Below the pieces are notes generated by a model. The model ran no database searches. It was not told the DNA's origin and worked only from the letters and a program-made list of their open reading frames with translations. DNA of 64,000 bases from Bacteroidaceae bacterium (GTDB taxonomy: Bacteria; Bacteroidota; Bacteroidia; Bacteroidales; Bacteroidaceae). Shown in pieces: positions 19,078 to 26,965 of this stretch (the first letter of the stretch is position 1; the number at the start of each line of letters is the position of its first letter). The DNA is taken from contig JAFYOS010000017.1 in NCBI GenBank assembly GCA_017560125.1, forward strand, positions 62,001 through 126,000, in the 5' to 3' direction. Position numbers and translations under genes: made by a program.

Positions 19078-19119
19078 ACGATTATAGCCTGCGACCAATT
19101 GGTCGCAGGCTATAATCGT
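19078..19119 (-). terminator. 42-base perfect palindrome, probable GH97 terminator
   Basis: A 19-base arm, centre AATT, and exact complement. It sits 24 bases beyond the GH97 stop. No long T-run follows on the minus strand (only CGTTTCTG), so a terminator is the likely but not certain reading; it is symmetric and could also work for transcripts from the other side. Confidence 0.6.
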
Positions 19120-19142
19120 CTTGGCTTGGTTTGCCCGGGGGG

Positions 19143-21095
19143 TTATTCTATAACCGCTGCAAAACCACCGTTCTTCACCATCTTTATTTCGATGGTGCTG
19201 TTCTTGTTCACCTTCTTCTCTATCTTGTTGTAGTGCATTGCCTGGATATCGGCGTTTATACCATCCTTGAATGCGGTGAGGTTGAATTCGCCCTCGCCCA
19301 AGAAATCGAGCTTCACGTTGAAGGTGCGCTCTCTCTGCTCGCCCTCGCAGATGCCACCGATGAACCATTTGTTTCCTTTGCGTTTTGCTACAATTATATA
19401 TTTACCAACCTCGGTTTCCAATGCGCGGGTTTCGTCCCATGTGGTGGGAACAGAGGCTATGTAGCGTGCACAATCATCGTTCTTGTAGTACTCGGCAGGG
19501 TTGTCGGCAAGCATCTGAATACCGCTCTCGAGCACAACGTATAGAGCCATTTGGAAGGCGCGTGTACCCGCAGCACCCGAATTGGGACGGCTACCGGTGT
19601 AGTTGTCGGGCTGGCGGTTGTTCATGCCACCGGGGGTGAAGTCGGCTGCACCTACGGCGTTGCGTATGAAGGGGAGGTAAAGGGTGTTTTCGGGACGGCA
19701 ACCACCCATCTGCTCAAGGCCAAGGACGCCCTCGTATGAAAGCAGGTTGGGATATTCATACTCCAAGCCCATGGGGGTGAACGATCCGTGCATATCTACA
19801 AGCAGCTTGTGCTTAGCGGCTTCTTCTACAACGCGTTTGTAGAAATTGACCATCCACTGGTCCGAGTGCTCCATGAAATCGATCTTCACACCGGCAACGC
19901 CCCATTCGGCATATTTCTTGAACAGACTGAAGTCCTTCTCTACGGTGAGCCAGGGCAACCAAATGATGATGCCTACGCCCTTCGATTTACCATACTCGAT
20001 GAGCTTGTCGAGCTGCATGTCGGGTTTCGCTGTGTAGGGGTCGCGTGTGTCGTTGGCCCATCCTTCGTCCAACAGGATATATTCAATTCCATATTTTGCG
20101 GCGAAATCCACAAAGTAGGCATAGGTGTCGTAGTTGTTACCGGCGCGGAATGTAACCTCGGGACCATAGGGGATAGCACCGTTCCACCACTCCCAGCTCA
20201 CTTGTCCGGGCTTAATCCATTCGGTGTCCTTAATCGCGGGACGGCGTGCCAACTGCACGGGAACGGTCTGCTCGATGATACCCTTCGAATCGGTGATGAC
20301 AACGAAACGCCAAGGGAATGTGCGCTTGCCCTGTGTCTTGGCAATGTAGTAGCCCTCTTCGGTAATAATCTCGCCACGGTCGCCCCAAGGCTCCCAGCTG
20401 ATGGGTGAGCGGGGGAGTGCAGCCGAGATGCCCTTGCGGTTGCCTTTAAGGAAAAGGCGGGGATAGTCATCCACATCGCTCTCGCCTATGAGCAACTGGG
20501 TGTCCTGCTCGCCCGAGAGGAGCATGGGCAATGTAGCCAAACGGTTGTCGTTTATCCAGTTAGCGGCCTCTTTGTGCTGGTAGCGCTCCTCGTATGCGCT
20601 GTTGAATGAGTGGCACTGCTGATAGTGGGCAGTAAAACCGCTCTCGGGTACGATGGTGAAGTTCTCGTTATCTACAATTATCTCGCCCTTGGTGTTTGTG
20701 ACGAAGCGATAGGCCACGGCATTGTCCATCACTCTGAGCTCAACCTTGTACGAACCGAAATCGAGTGTGGCCTCGGTGTAATTGCTCTCGATGGTAGAGA
20801 ATTTCAAGGGCACAACGGGCTTGATGGTTTCGCTGACGTTCTTCTGCTTTACGCTCTTTACGGCTGCATTGCCACCAAGGGTTTTTCCGTTCACGCCAAG
20901 GCGAATGTCGCCAATGGTATATACCTTTTTGCCCTCCTTGCTTACGCTCCAGCCGAATTTGCCTTTGGCTGTCTGCAAATCTACAGTGATTTTTTTACCG
21001 GGCGAGGTTATTGTTACCTGGTCGGCAGCTGTGGCCGCCATGGGGATCAATGCAACAAGCATCAGAATCCTCATTACGTTGAAAAACTTTCTCAT
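19143..21095 (-). CDS. Glycoside hydrolase family 97, exported
   Basis: 650 residues from the ATG at 21095, which starts a signal peptide ending near MAATAADQ; the frame is open to 21143 without coding sense. Layout matches GH97: N-terminal beta-super-sandwich (about 25-275), TIM barrel (about 290-555) with VSWEWWNG, YILLDEGW, VKIDFMEHSDQW and VDMHGSFTPMG, then a small C-terminal beta domain. GH97 includes inverting alpha-glucosidases (SusB type) and retaining alpha-galactosidases. The Asp in VKIDF sits where the retaining subgroup carries its nucleophile, so alpha-galactosidase or a related retaining activity is my inference. Periplasmic. No SusC/SusD genes are adjacent. Confidence 0.88.
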   Translation of the reverse strand: MRKFFNVMRILMLVALIPMAATAADQVTITSPGKKITVDLQTAKGKFGWSVSKEGKKVYTIGDIRLGVNGKTLGGNAAVKSVKQKNVSETIKPVVPLKFSTIESNYTEATLDFGSYKVELRVMDNAVAYRFVTNTKGEIIVDNENFTIVPESGFTAHYQQCHSFNSAYEERYQHKEAANWINDNRLATLPMLLSGEQDTQLLIGESDVDDYPRLFLKGNRKGISAALPRSPISWEPWGDRGEIITEEGYYIAKTQGKRTFPWRFVVITDSKGIIEQTVPVQLARRPAIKDTEWIKPGQVSWEWWNGAIPYGPEVTFRAGNNYDTYAYFVDFAAKYGIEYILLDEGWANDTRDPYTAKPDMQLDKLIEYGKSKGVGIIIWLPWLTVEKDFSLFKKYAEWGVAGVKIDFMEHSDQWMVNFYKRVVEEAAKHKLLVDMHGSFTPMGLEYEYPNLLSYEGVLGLEQMGGCRPENTLYLPFIRNAVGAADFTPGGMNNRQPDNYTGSRPNSGAAGTRAFQMALYVVLESGIQMLADNPAEYYKNDDCARYIASVPTTWDETRALETEVGKYIIVAKRKGNKWFIGGICEGEQRERTFNVKLDFLGEGEFNLTAFKDGINADIQAMHYNKIEKKVNKNSTIEIKMVKNGGFAAVIE

Positions 21096-21265
21096 AGTAT
21101 AAATTATTTGTAGTAGTTCGTATAATTTCTGTAAAAGTAACATATTAAAACTTCAAAACAGCATAATAGTAAAAAAATATATGGATATTTTCGAAATATG
21201 TGAATTTTGATAGCTCCAACGAGGAATATTTTGCCTAAATGAAACCAATGTATAATAATTATTAC

Positions 21266-21273
21266 TACATTTG
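21266..21273 (+). promoter_or_regulatory. Candidate -7 box for the rhodanese/nan operon
   Basis: TACATTTG matches TAnnTTTG and lies 55 bases before the rhodanese start. No clear -33 box at the expected distance. Confidence 0.4.
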
Positions 21274-21327
21274 GAAAATTAACAGCACGGGATAATTTTA
21301 TTATTTAACCAAATTATAGGATAACAG

Positions 21328-21726
21328 ATGAAAAAGATATTCACACGAATAGCCATGTTCTTCGCTTGCATTGTATTTGCCGGCTGTGGCGCGGCCAACG
21401 GCGACCGCTCTGTCACCGACAAGATACTCGAAGTGGGCGAGTATGTTCAGGCATTGCAGGCTGACGAGAACGCTTTTTTGCTCGATGTGCGCCGCGCCGA
21501 CGAGTATGCCCAGGGATATATCCCCGGTGCCACGCTGCTCGATGTCACCGATGCGGAATCGTTTGCACAGGGCATCGAAAAACTGGATAAGGAAAAGACC
21601 ATATACATATATTGCCGCAGCGGACGTCGCAGTCGCATGGCAGCCCAGCAACTGACCGCCAAGGGCTTCAATGTGGTCGATCTGAAGGGTGGCTATAATG
21701 CATGGAAAGAATATACAAATAAATAA
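21328..21726 (+). CDS. Rhodanese-like domain lipoprotein
   Basis: 132 residues. Lipoprotein signal with lipobox VFAGC (Cys20). A single rhodanese domain follows: LLDVRRADEYAQGYIPGA near the N-terminal side and active-site loop YCRSGRRS, in which the Cys would carry the persulfide. Single-domain rhodaneses move sulfane sulfur between thiols, here outside the cytoplasm. It ends 16 bases before the sialate lyase gene and has the only promoter-like box upstream of that operon, so it may be its first gene. A link between sulfur transfer and sialic acid use is not established. Confidence 0.82.
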   Translation: MKKIFTRIAMFFACIVFAGCGAANGDRSVTDKILEVGEYVQALQADENAFLLDVRRADEYAQGYIPGATLLDVTDAESFAQGIEKLDKEKTIYIYCRSGRRSRMAAQQLTAKGFNVVDLKGGYNAWKEYTNK

Positions 21727-21742
21727 TAAACATATATATACT

Positions 21743-22660
21743 ATGGAAAAGATTATCGGTTTGATTAACGCACCATTTACACCGTTCAAAGAGGACGGCG
21801 AGGTTAACTATGAGCCCATTCCCGCATATGCACAGATGTTGGCCAAGAATGGCCTGAAAGGAGTATTTATAAACGGTTCGTCGGGCGAGGGCTACATGCT
21901 CACCGAAGAGGAGCGTATTAAGCTCACCGAGGCATGGATGGCGGCTGCGCCCGAAGGCTTCAAGGTGATTGTACACGTGGGAAGCACCTGCGTGAAGTCG
22001 AGCCGTCGCATGGCTGCGCATGCACAGCAGGTGGGAGCGTGGGGTATAGGAGCAATGGCGCCTCCCTTCCCCAAGGTGAACCGCGTAGAGGAACTTGTGA
22101 AATATTGCGAGGAGATAGCATCGGCGGCCCCCGAATTGCCCTTCTATTTCTATCACATACCCGCGTTCAACGGCGCATTCCTGTCGATGGTCGAGTTCTT
22201 GAAAGCCGTTGATGGCCGCATTCCCAATTTCGCCGGTATAAAATATACATTCGAGAGCATGTACGAATATAACCAGTGTCGTCTTTACAAGGATGGCAAA
22301 TTTGATATGCTTCACGGACAGGACGAAACAATCCTTCCCTGTCTGGCTATGGGTGGCGCGCAGGGCGGCATTGGCGGCACCACCAACTACAACGGTTGCA
22401 ACCTTGTGGGGATTATCGATGCATGGAACAGTGGCGATATTGAAAAGGCACGCGAATTGCAGAATTTCTCGCAGGATGTAATCAATGTCATCTGCCATTT
22501 CCGTGGTAACATCGTAGGTGGCAAGCGCATCATGAAGCTCATCGGCCTCGACCTTGGCAAGAACCGCACCCCCTTCCAGAATATGACCGACGACGAGGAG
22601 GCACGCATGAAGGCCGAGCTCGAAGCAATAGATTTCTTCAACCGTTGTAATAAATTCTAA
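21743..22660 (+). CDS. nanL: N-acetylneuraminate lyase
   Basis: 305 residues from the ATG at 21743. The frame is open back to 21689, but that part overlaps the rhodanese gene and lacks family similarity. DapA/NanA aldolase family: LINAPFTPFKEDGEVN at the N-terminus, GSSGEGYMLTEEER for the carboxylate-binding loop, YHIPAF with the catalytic Tyr, and GIKYTF with the Schiff-base Lys. It splits N-acetylneuraminate into N-acetylmannosamine and pyruvate in the cytoplasm. The following epimerase, MFS transporter and mutarotase-like genes fix the pathway, matching the nanLET arrangement of Bacteroides fragilis, so sialate lyase is preferred over dihydrodipicolinate synthase. Confidence 0.9.
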   Translation: MEKIIGLINAPFTPFKEDGEVNYEPIPAYAQMLAKNGLKGVFINGSSGEGYMLTEEERIKLTEAWMAAAPEGFKVIVHVGSTCVKSSRRMAAHAQQVGAWGIGAMAPPFPKVNRVEELVKYCEEIASAAPELPFYFYHIPAFNGAFLSMVEFLKAVDGRIPNFAGIKYTFESMYEYNQCRLYKDGKFDMLHGQDETILPCLAMGGAQGGIGGTTNYNGCNLVGIIDAWNSGDIEKARELQNFSQDVINVICHFRGNIVGGKRIMKLIGLDLGKNRTPFQNMTDDEEARMKAELEAIDFFNRCNKF

Positions 22661-22670
22661 TTGAACAGCT

Positions 22671-23846
22671 ATGGATTGGAAAAAATATCTTACCGAGTGG
22701 CGCGATTCGTATCGCAACGACCTTGTAAACAACATAATGCCCTTCTGGCTGCGTTACGGTCTCGATAGGGTGAACGGCGGTATATACACCTGTCTCGACC
22801 GCGACGGTTCGCTCATCGACGGCACAAAATCGGTGTGGTTCCAAGGACGCTTCGCCTTTGTGTGCAGTTTTGCCTACAACCACGTCGATAAAAACCCCGA
22901 ATGGCTTGCAGCGGCAAAAAGTACAATAGATTTCATCGAGCGCTACTGCTTCGACACCGACGGCAGAATGTATTTCGAGGTGACAGCCGATGGCAAACCC
23001 CTGCGCAAACGCCGTTATGTATTCTCGGAAACCTTTGCGGCAATAGCAATGGCCGAGTACTCCAAGGCATCGGGTGACAAGAGCTATGCCGAAAAGGCGT
23101 TGCAGCTGTTCAAGAATATACGCCACTTCATCAGCACTCCCGGCTACATGGAGCCCAAGTACCTTGATACCCTTCAGGCCAAGGGACACTCGATAGTGAT
23201 GATATTGATAAACACCGCATCGCGCATACGCGAGGTTATCGACGACCCCGAGCTCGATGCACAGATAAGCGAATCGATTGAGTCGCTCAAGGACTTCATG
23301 AAAGAGGAATTCAAGGCATTGCTCGAGATGGTGGGTCCCAATGGCGAGTTCATCGACACCTGCAACGGTCGCATCATCAACCCCGGCCACTGCATCGAAA
23401 CAGCGTGGTTCCTGCTCGAAGAGGCCAAGCACAGGGGATGGGATAAAGAACTCACCGAACGTGCTCTGCGCATCCTCGACTGGTCGTGGGAGTGGGGTTG
23501 GGACAAGCAGTATGGCGGCATCATAAATTTCCGCGACTGCCGTGGCCTGCCTCCTCAGGACTACTCGCAGGATATGAAGTTCTGGTGGCCGCAGACCGAG
23601 GCAATCATTGCCACACTTTATGCCTACGAGGCTACCAAGGATGATAAATACCTCATCATGCACAAGCAGATAAGCGAATGGACCTATGCCCACTTCCCCG
23701 ACAACGAGTATGGCGAGTGGTACGGCTATCTCCATCGCGACGGCACAGTGGCCCAGCCTGCAAAGGGCAATATATTCAAAGGCCCCTTCCACATTCCGCG
23801 CATGATGATAAAATCCTATCAATTGTGTAATCTGTTAATAGAATAG
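22671..23846 (+). CDS. nanE: N-acylglucosamine 2-epimerase family protein (ManNAc to GlcNAc)
   Basis: 391 residues, one AGE-family (alpha/alpha)6 barrel covering the whole protein: NGGIYTCLDRDG near residue 33, SVWFQGRFAFVCSFAYN near 60, ETFAAIAMAEYSKA near 125, GHCIETAWFLLEEAKHRGWD near 238 and FWWPQTEAI near 304, including the histidines and acidic residues used for the C2 proton shuttle. In B. fragilis the AGE-type NanE turns ManNAc into GlcNAc without kinase steps; the same role is inferred here because the gene lies 10 bases after the lyase and 3 bases before the transporter. Confidence 0.9.
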   Translation: MDWKKYLTEWRDSYRNDLVNNIMPFWLRYGLDRVNGGIYTCLDRDGSLIDGTKSVWFQGRFAFVCSFAYNHVDKNPEWLAAAKSTIDFIERYCFDTDGRMYFEVTADGKPLRKRRYVFSETFAAIAMAEYSKASGDKSYAEKALQLFKNIRHFISTPGYMEPKYLDTLQAKGHSIVMILINTASRIREVIDDPELDAQISESIESLKDFMKEEFKALLEMVGPNGEFIDTCNGRIINPGHCIETAWFLLEEAKHRGWDKELTERALRILDWSWEWGWDKQYGGIINFRDCRGLPPQDYSQDMKFWWPQTEAIIATLYAYEATKDDKYLIMHKQISEWTYAHFPDNEYGEWYGYLHRDGTVAQPAKGNIFKGPFHIPRMMIKSYQLCNLLIE

Positions 23847-23849
23847 GCT

Positions 23850-25079
23850 ATGAAAAATTCGAAAATATACCCCTGGGTAGTGGTTGCGCTGCTGTGGGTG
23901 GTGGCGTTGCTCAACTACATGGATCGCCAGATGCTGAGCACCATGAAAGAGGCTATGCAGATAGATATCGTCGAACTCCAGAACGCCGAGAACTTCGGTA
24001 TCCTGATGGCGGTCTTTCTGTGGATATATGGTTTCATGAGCCCCGTGTCGGGCATGGTGGCCGACCGACTGAGTCGCAAATGGCTCATCGTGGGCAGCTT
24101 GCTCGTGTGGTCGAGCGTAACCTATCTGATGGGCGTCGCCGACAATTTCGACCAGCTTATATGGCTGCGTGCTCTGATGGGAATAAGCGAGGCGCTCTAC
24201 ATTCCCGCCGGCTTGTCGCTCATAGCCGATTACCATAGCGACAAAACCCGTTCGCTGGCTGTCGGCATACACATGACCGGTCTTTATATGGGACAGGCCA
24301 TCGGAGGCTTCGGTGCAACGGTTGCTGCCGCCTTCACATGGCACACCGCTTTCCATTGGTTCGGTATAATAGGTATTGCCTATGCCATTGTATTGGCCAT
24401 ATTCCTAAAGGATATCAAGCGCGAGCCTACCACGCCCAAAATGGGGCCTGCTGCCAACAGCTACAAGGTTACCAAGGGGCTTGTGATGCTTTTCAGCAAC
24501 ATCGCCTTCTGGGTGATTCTCTTTTTCTTTGCATCGTCGAGCCTTCCCGGCTGGGCCACAAAGAACTGGTTGCCCACGCTCTATGCCGAAAGCCTCGATA
24601 TACCCATGTCCGAGGCTGGCCCTATATCCACTATAACCATTGCGGCATCGTCGTTCGTGGGTGTGATATTCGGCGGTATGCTGTCCGACCGTTGGGTGCA
24701 GAGCAATTTGCGCGGACGCATATATACAAGTGCCATCGGCATGGGGCTCACTATCCCCTCGCTTGTGCTCATTGGCATTGGTGATAGCTTTGCGGCGGTG
24801 GTGTGTGCGGGCGTTCTGTTCGGTATAGGATATGGTATGTTCGATGCCAATAATATGCCTATCCTCTGCCAGTTCGTGTCGTCGAAGCAGCGTGCAACCG
24901 CATACGGCGTAATGAACATGGTGGGCGTCTTTTCGGGTGCTGCCATCACTCAGGTGCTTGGCAAATGGACCGACGGCGGACAGCTGGGCTTCGGTTTTGC
25001 GGTGCTCGGAGGCGTTGTCTTCGTGGCAATGATGGCACAGCTCATTCTGCTCAAGCCCAAGGTGGCAAACATGGAATAA
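23850..25079 (+). CDS. nanT: MFS transporter, probable sialic acid permease
   Basis: 409 residues with 12 predicted membrane helices. The loop 2-3 motif of the major facilitator superfamily is visible as GMVADRLSRKW, and its repeat in the C-terminal half as GGMLSDRWVQSN. N-terminal LNYMDRQMLS resembles anion:cation and sugar-acid symporters. Placement between the epimerase (3 bases) and the mutarotase-like gene (11 bases) makes N-acetylneuraminate the likely substrate, as for NanT of B. fragilis. It would act at the inner membrane; the outer-membrane step is not encoded here. Confidence 0.87.
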   Translation: MKNSKIYPWVVVALLWVVALLNYMDRQMLSTMKEAMQIDIVELQNAENFGILMAVFLWIYGFMSPVSGMVADRLSRKWLIVGSLLVWSSVTYLMGVADNFDQLIWLRALMGISEALYIPAGLSLIADYHSDKTRSLAVGIHMTGLYMGQAIGGFGATVAAAFTWHTAFHWFGIIGIAYAIVLAIFLKDIKREPTTPKMGPAANSYKVTKGLVMLFSNIAFWVILFFFASSSLPGWATKNWLPTLYAESLDIPMSEAGPISTITIAASSFVGVIFGGMLSDRWVQSNLRGRIYTSAIGMGLTIPSLVLIGIGDSFAAVVCAGVLFGIGYGMFDANNMPILCQFVSSKQRATAYGVMNMVGVFSGAAITQVLGKWTDGGQLGFGFAVLGGVVFVAMMAQLILLKPKVANME

Positions 25080-25090
25080 TAAAATGACGG

Positions 25091-26209
25091 ATGAAAAATA
25101 TTTTTAGAAAAATATTCTATATAGCATTGGCGCCATTGTTCGTTGCTTGCAGCGGCGGTGGCGGCAACGCTTATATAATAGGTACCATGCCCAATGTGGA
25201 GGATGGCTATGCTTTGGGGGTGTCGGCGTGCTATGCGGCCACATACGATGGTAGGATAATGCTTGCCGGTGGATGTAATTTCCCCGAAACGCCGGCTGCC
25301 GAAGGTGGCGCCAAGCGCTACTACAAAGGCATCTATTTGAGCAATGGAACCGATAATCTGCAGTGGGAGCAGATAGGCGAACTGCCGCAGCCTTCGGCCT
25401 ATGGCGTGTCGTTGCAGTGTGGCAACCGTCTTATAATTGCTGGCGGAATGAACAGCGATGGGGCACACAGCGCCGTGTATATGCTTTCGGATGAGGACGG
25501 GGTGTGCAGCGTGAAAGAGCTCACCCCCTTGCCTTGCACCATAGACAACGCCGCCGGTGCCATTGTGGGCAGCCGCATATACATTGTCGGTGGTAACGCC
25601 GATGGTTGTGCCTCGTCCAGGGTATTTACGCTCGATATATCGGCGCCCGAATCGGGATGGCTCGAAATGGCGCCTTTCCCCGGAAGGGGCAGAGTGCAGC
25701 CCGTGTGTGCCGCCACCGAAAACGCATTGTATGTGTGGGGCGGTTTCACGCCCAACGATTCCACCGGTAGCGCCAAGGTTCATTGCGACGGCGCGAAATT
25801 CGAATTTGCCAATGGCATGTGGAAGCCCTTGCCTACCATGTACGACGAGGGTGGCGACCCCTTTACCCTATCGGGCGGAACGGCTGTGCTTTACACCCCG
25901 TGCCACATAGTGATTACAGGCGGAGTAAATCGCGCCATTTTCGAGGATGCCATTTCGGGTACATACTATTACATCCCGCAAAAAGAGTACATGCTTCAGT
26001 CCGAGGGGTGGTACAGGTTTAATGATAGGCTGCTAGTCTTCGATACACGTAGCGAACAGTGGGAAATTGTGGCCCGCAACAGCCTGTTTGCACGCGCCGG
26101 AGCATTGCTCGCAACCGATGGGGAAAACCTCCTCTATATAGGCGGTGAACTAAAACCGGGAATAAGAACGCCCGAAATTGTATCTATCGAAGATGTTGTA
26201 TCGTATTGA
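25091..26209 (+). CDS. Kelch-repeat mutarotase-like lipoprotein (NanM type)
   Basis: 372 residues. Lipoprotein signal ending PLFVAC (Cys20) followed by a Ser/Gly linker, so membrane-anchored. Six or so kelch blades can be followed, each with a Gly-Gly turn and a spaced Trp or Phe (MLAGGCNFP, IIAGGMNS, YIVGGNADG, YVWGGFTPND, VITGGVNRA, LYIGGELKP). This is the cyclically permuted mutarotase arrangement common in Bacteroidetes nan operons; NanM speeds conversion of alpha- to beta-N-acetylneuraminate in the periplasm. Last gene of the operon (11 bases after nanT). No terminator is evident before the next promoter. Confidence 0.83.
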   Translation: MKNIFRKIFYIALAPLFVACSGGGGNAYIIGTMPNVEDGYALGVSACYAATYDGRIMLAGGCNFPETPAAEGGAKRYYKGIYLSNGTDNLQWEQIGELPQPSAYGVSLQCGNRLIIAGGMNSDGAHSAVYMLSDEDGVCSVKELTPLPCTIDNAAGAIVGSRIYIVGGNADGCASSRVFTLDISAPESGWLEMAPFPGRGRVQPVCAATENALYVWGGFTPNDSTGSAKVHCDGAKFEFANGMWKPLPTMYDEGGDPFTLSGGTAVLYTPCHIVITGGVNRAIFEDAISGTYYYIPQKEYMLQSEGWYRFNDRLLVFDTRSEQWEIVARNSLFARAGALLATDGENLLYIGGELKPGIRTPEIVSIEDVVSY

Positions 26210-26276
26210 TTATTAACCTTGTCGGGTTTTATGGCATCAACTATAGGGAAATTCCCCAAACAAATAGGGATTTACC

Positions 26277-26308
26277 TTTGCAAGGGGGAAAACCCCGTAA
26301 TATATTTG
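26277..26308 (+). promoter_or_regulatory. Promoter with internal GGGG/CCCC repeat, for the His-rich protein
   Basis: TTTG at 26277-26280 and TATATTTG at 26301-26308, spaced by exactly 20 bases. The spacer contains GGGGAAAACCCC (26285-26296), and GGGAAATTCCCC lies at 26246-26257; both are candidate operator sequences for a repressor. Confidence 0.78.
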
Positions 26309-26337
26309 CACCAGACAAGAACACAACAGGTGTTCGA

Positions 26338-26772
26338 ATGAATAACCTTAAAAAAGCAAGTATTATGAAAAAGTTGATGATTATCGCAGTGATTATAAGC
26401 GGAATGCTTATGCCTGCACAGGGTTTTGCAAAGAACGACAGAAACGATAGAAGAGCAAATAGCAGTGTACAGGTTGATCACAACCGTGGCAAAAAGAGCA
26501 ACGATGTTGTGAAGCATGTGAACAAATCGAACCACAAGGCGGCTCCCGTTGTGAAGCACAATCCCGCTCCCGCGGCCCACCACAAGCATGTGGCAGTACA
26601 TCACAAGCCCGCAGTGGTACACCACCATTGCAACCCCGCCCCCGTGGTAGTGAGCCATCATTGTCCTCCTCCCGCGCCCGTGGTTCATCACCACTGCGGA
26701 AGCAACGGAGTGGCACAGGCTGCAGCCGTAGCTATAGGCATAGCAGGCTTGGTTTCCATACTGGCCAATTAG
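26338..26772 (+). CDS. Histidine-rich small exported protein
   Basis: 144 residues from the ATG at 26338, 30 bases after the -7 box; a second ATG at 26365 (MKKLMIIAVIISGM) is equally possible and sits right at the signal peptide. The mature part is basic and dominated by His, Pro, Ala and Val, with 17 His residues and three repeats ending HHC (VHHHC, SHHC, HHHC), then a hydrophobic tail (AVAIGIAGLVSIL). This composition suggests binding of a transition metal in the periplasm or at the membrane; no family is recognised. It has its own promoter and terminator and lies directly upstream of feoAB. Confidence 0.7.
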   Translation: MNNLKKASIMKKLMIIAVIISGMLMPAQGFAKNDRNDRRANSSVQVDHNRGKKSNDVVKHVNKSNHKAAPVVKHNPAPAAHHKHVAVHHKPAVVHHHCNPAPVVVSHHCPPPAPVVHHHCGSNGVAQAAAVAIGIAGLVSILAN

Positions 26773-26807
26773 GTTGCTGATTAAAAAGACACTTTGAATA
26801 TTCCGAT

Positions 26808-26840
26808 GAGGCTGCGCCGTGGCGCAGCCTCTTTTTTTTT
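26808..26840 (+). terminator. Intrinsic terminator after the His-rich protein gene
   Basis: GAGGCTGCGCC-GT-GGCGCAGCCTC followed by nine T; a very stable hairpin. Confidence 0.9.
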
Positions 26841-26913
26841 GTGCTGTTGCGGCTTTTTGGGGCCATATAGTCATTTATGACTACTCGAATATGATATTTT
26901 CAAAAAATAATTA

Positions 26914-26944
26914 TTGTCTATTCCCCGAAAGTGGAGTATTTTTG
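26914..26944 (+). promoter_or_regulatory. Promoter of feoAB
   Basis: TTG at 26914-26916, spacer of 20 bases, TATTTTTG at 26937-26944, leaving about 21 bases to the start codon. Confidence 0.7.
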
Positions 26945-26965
26945 CAAAGATAAAGAATATTGGGG

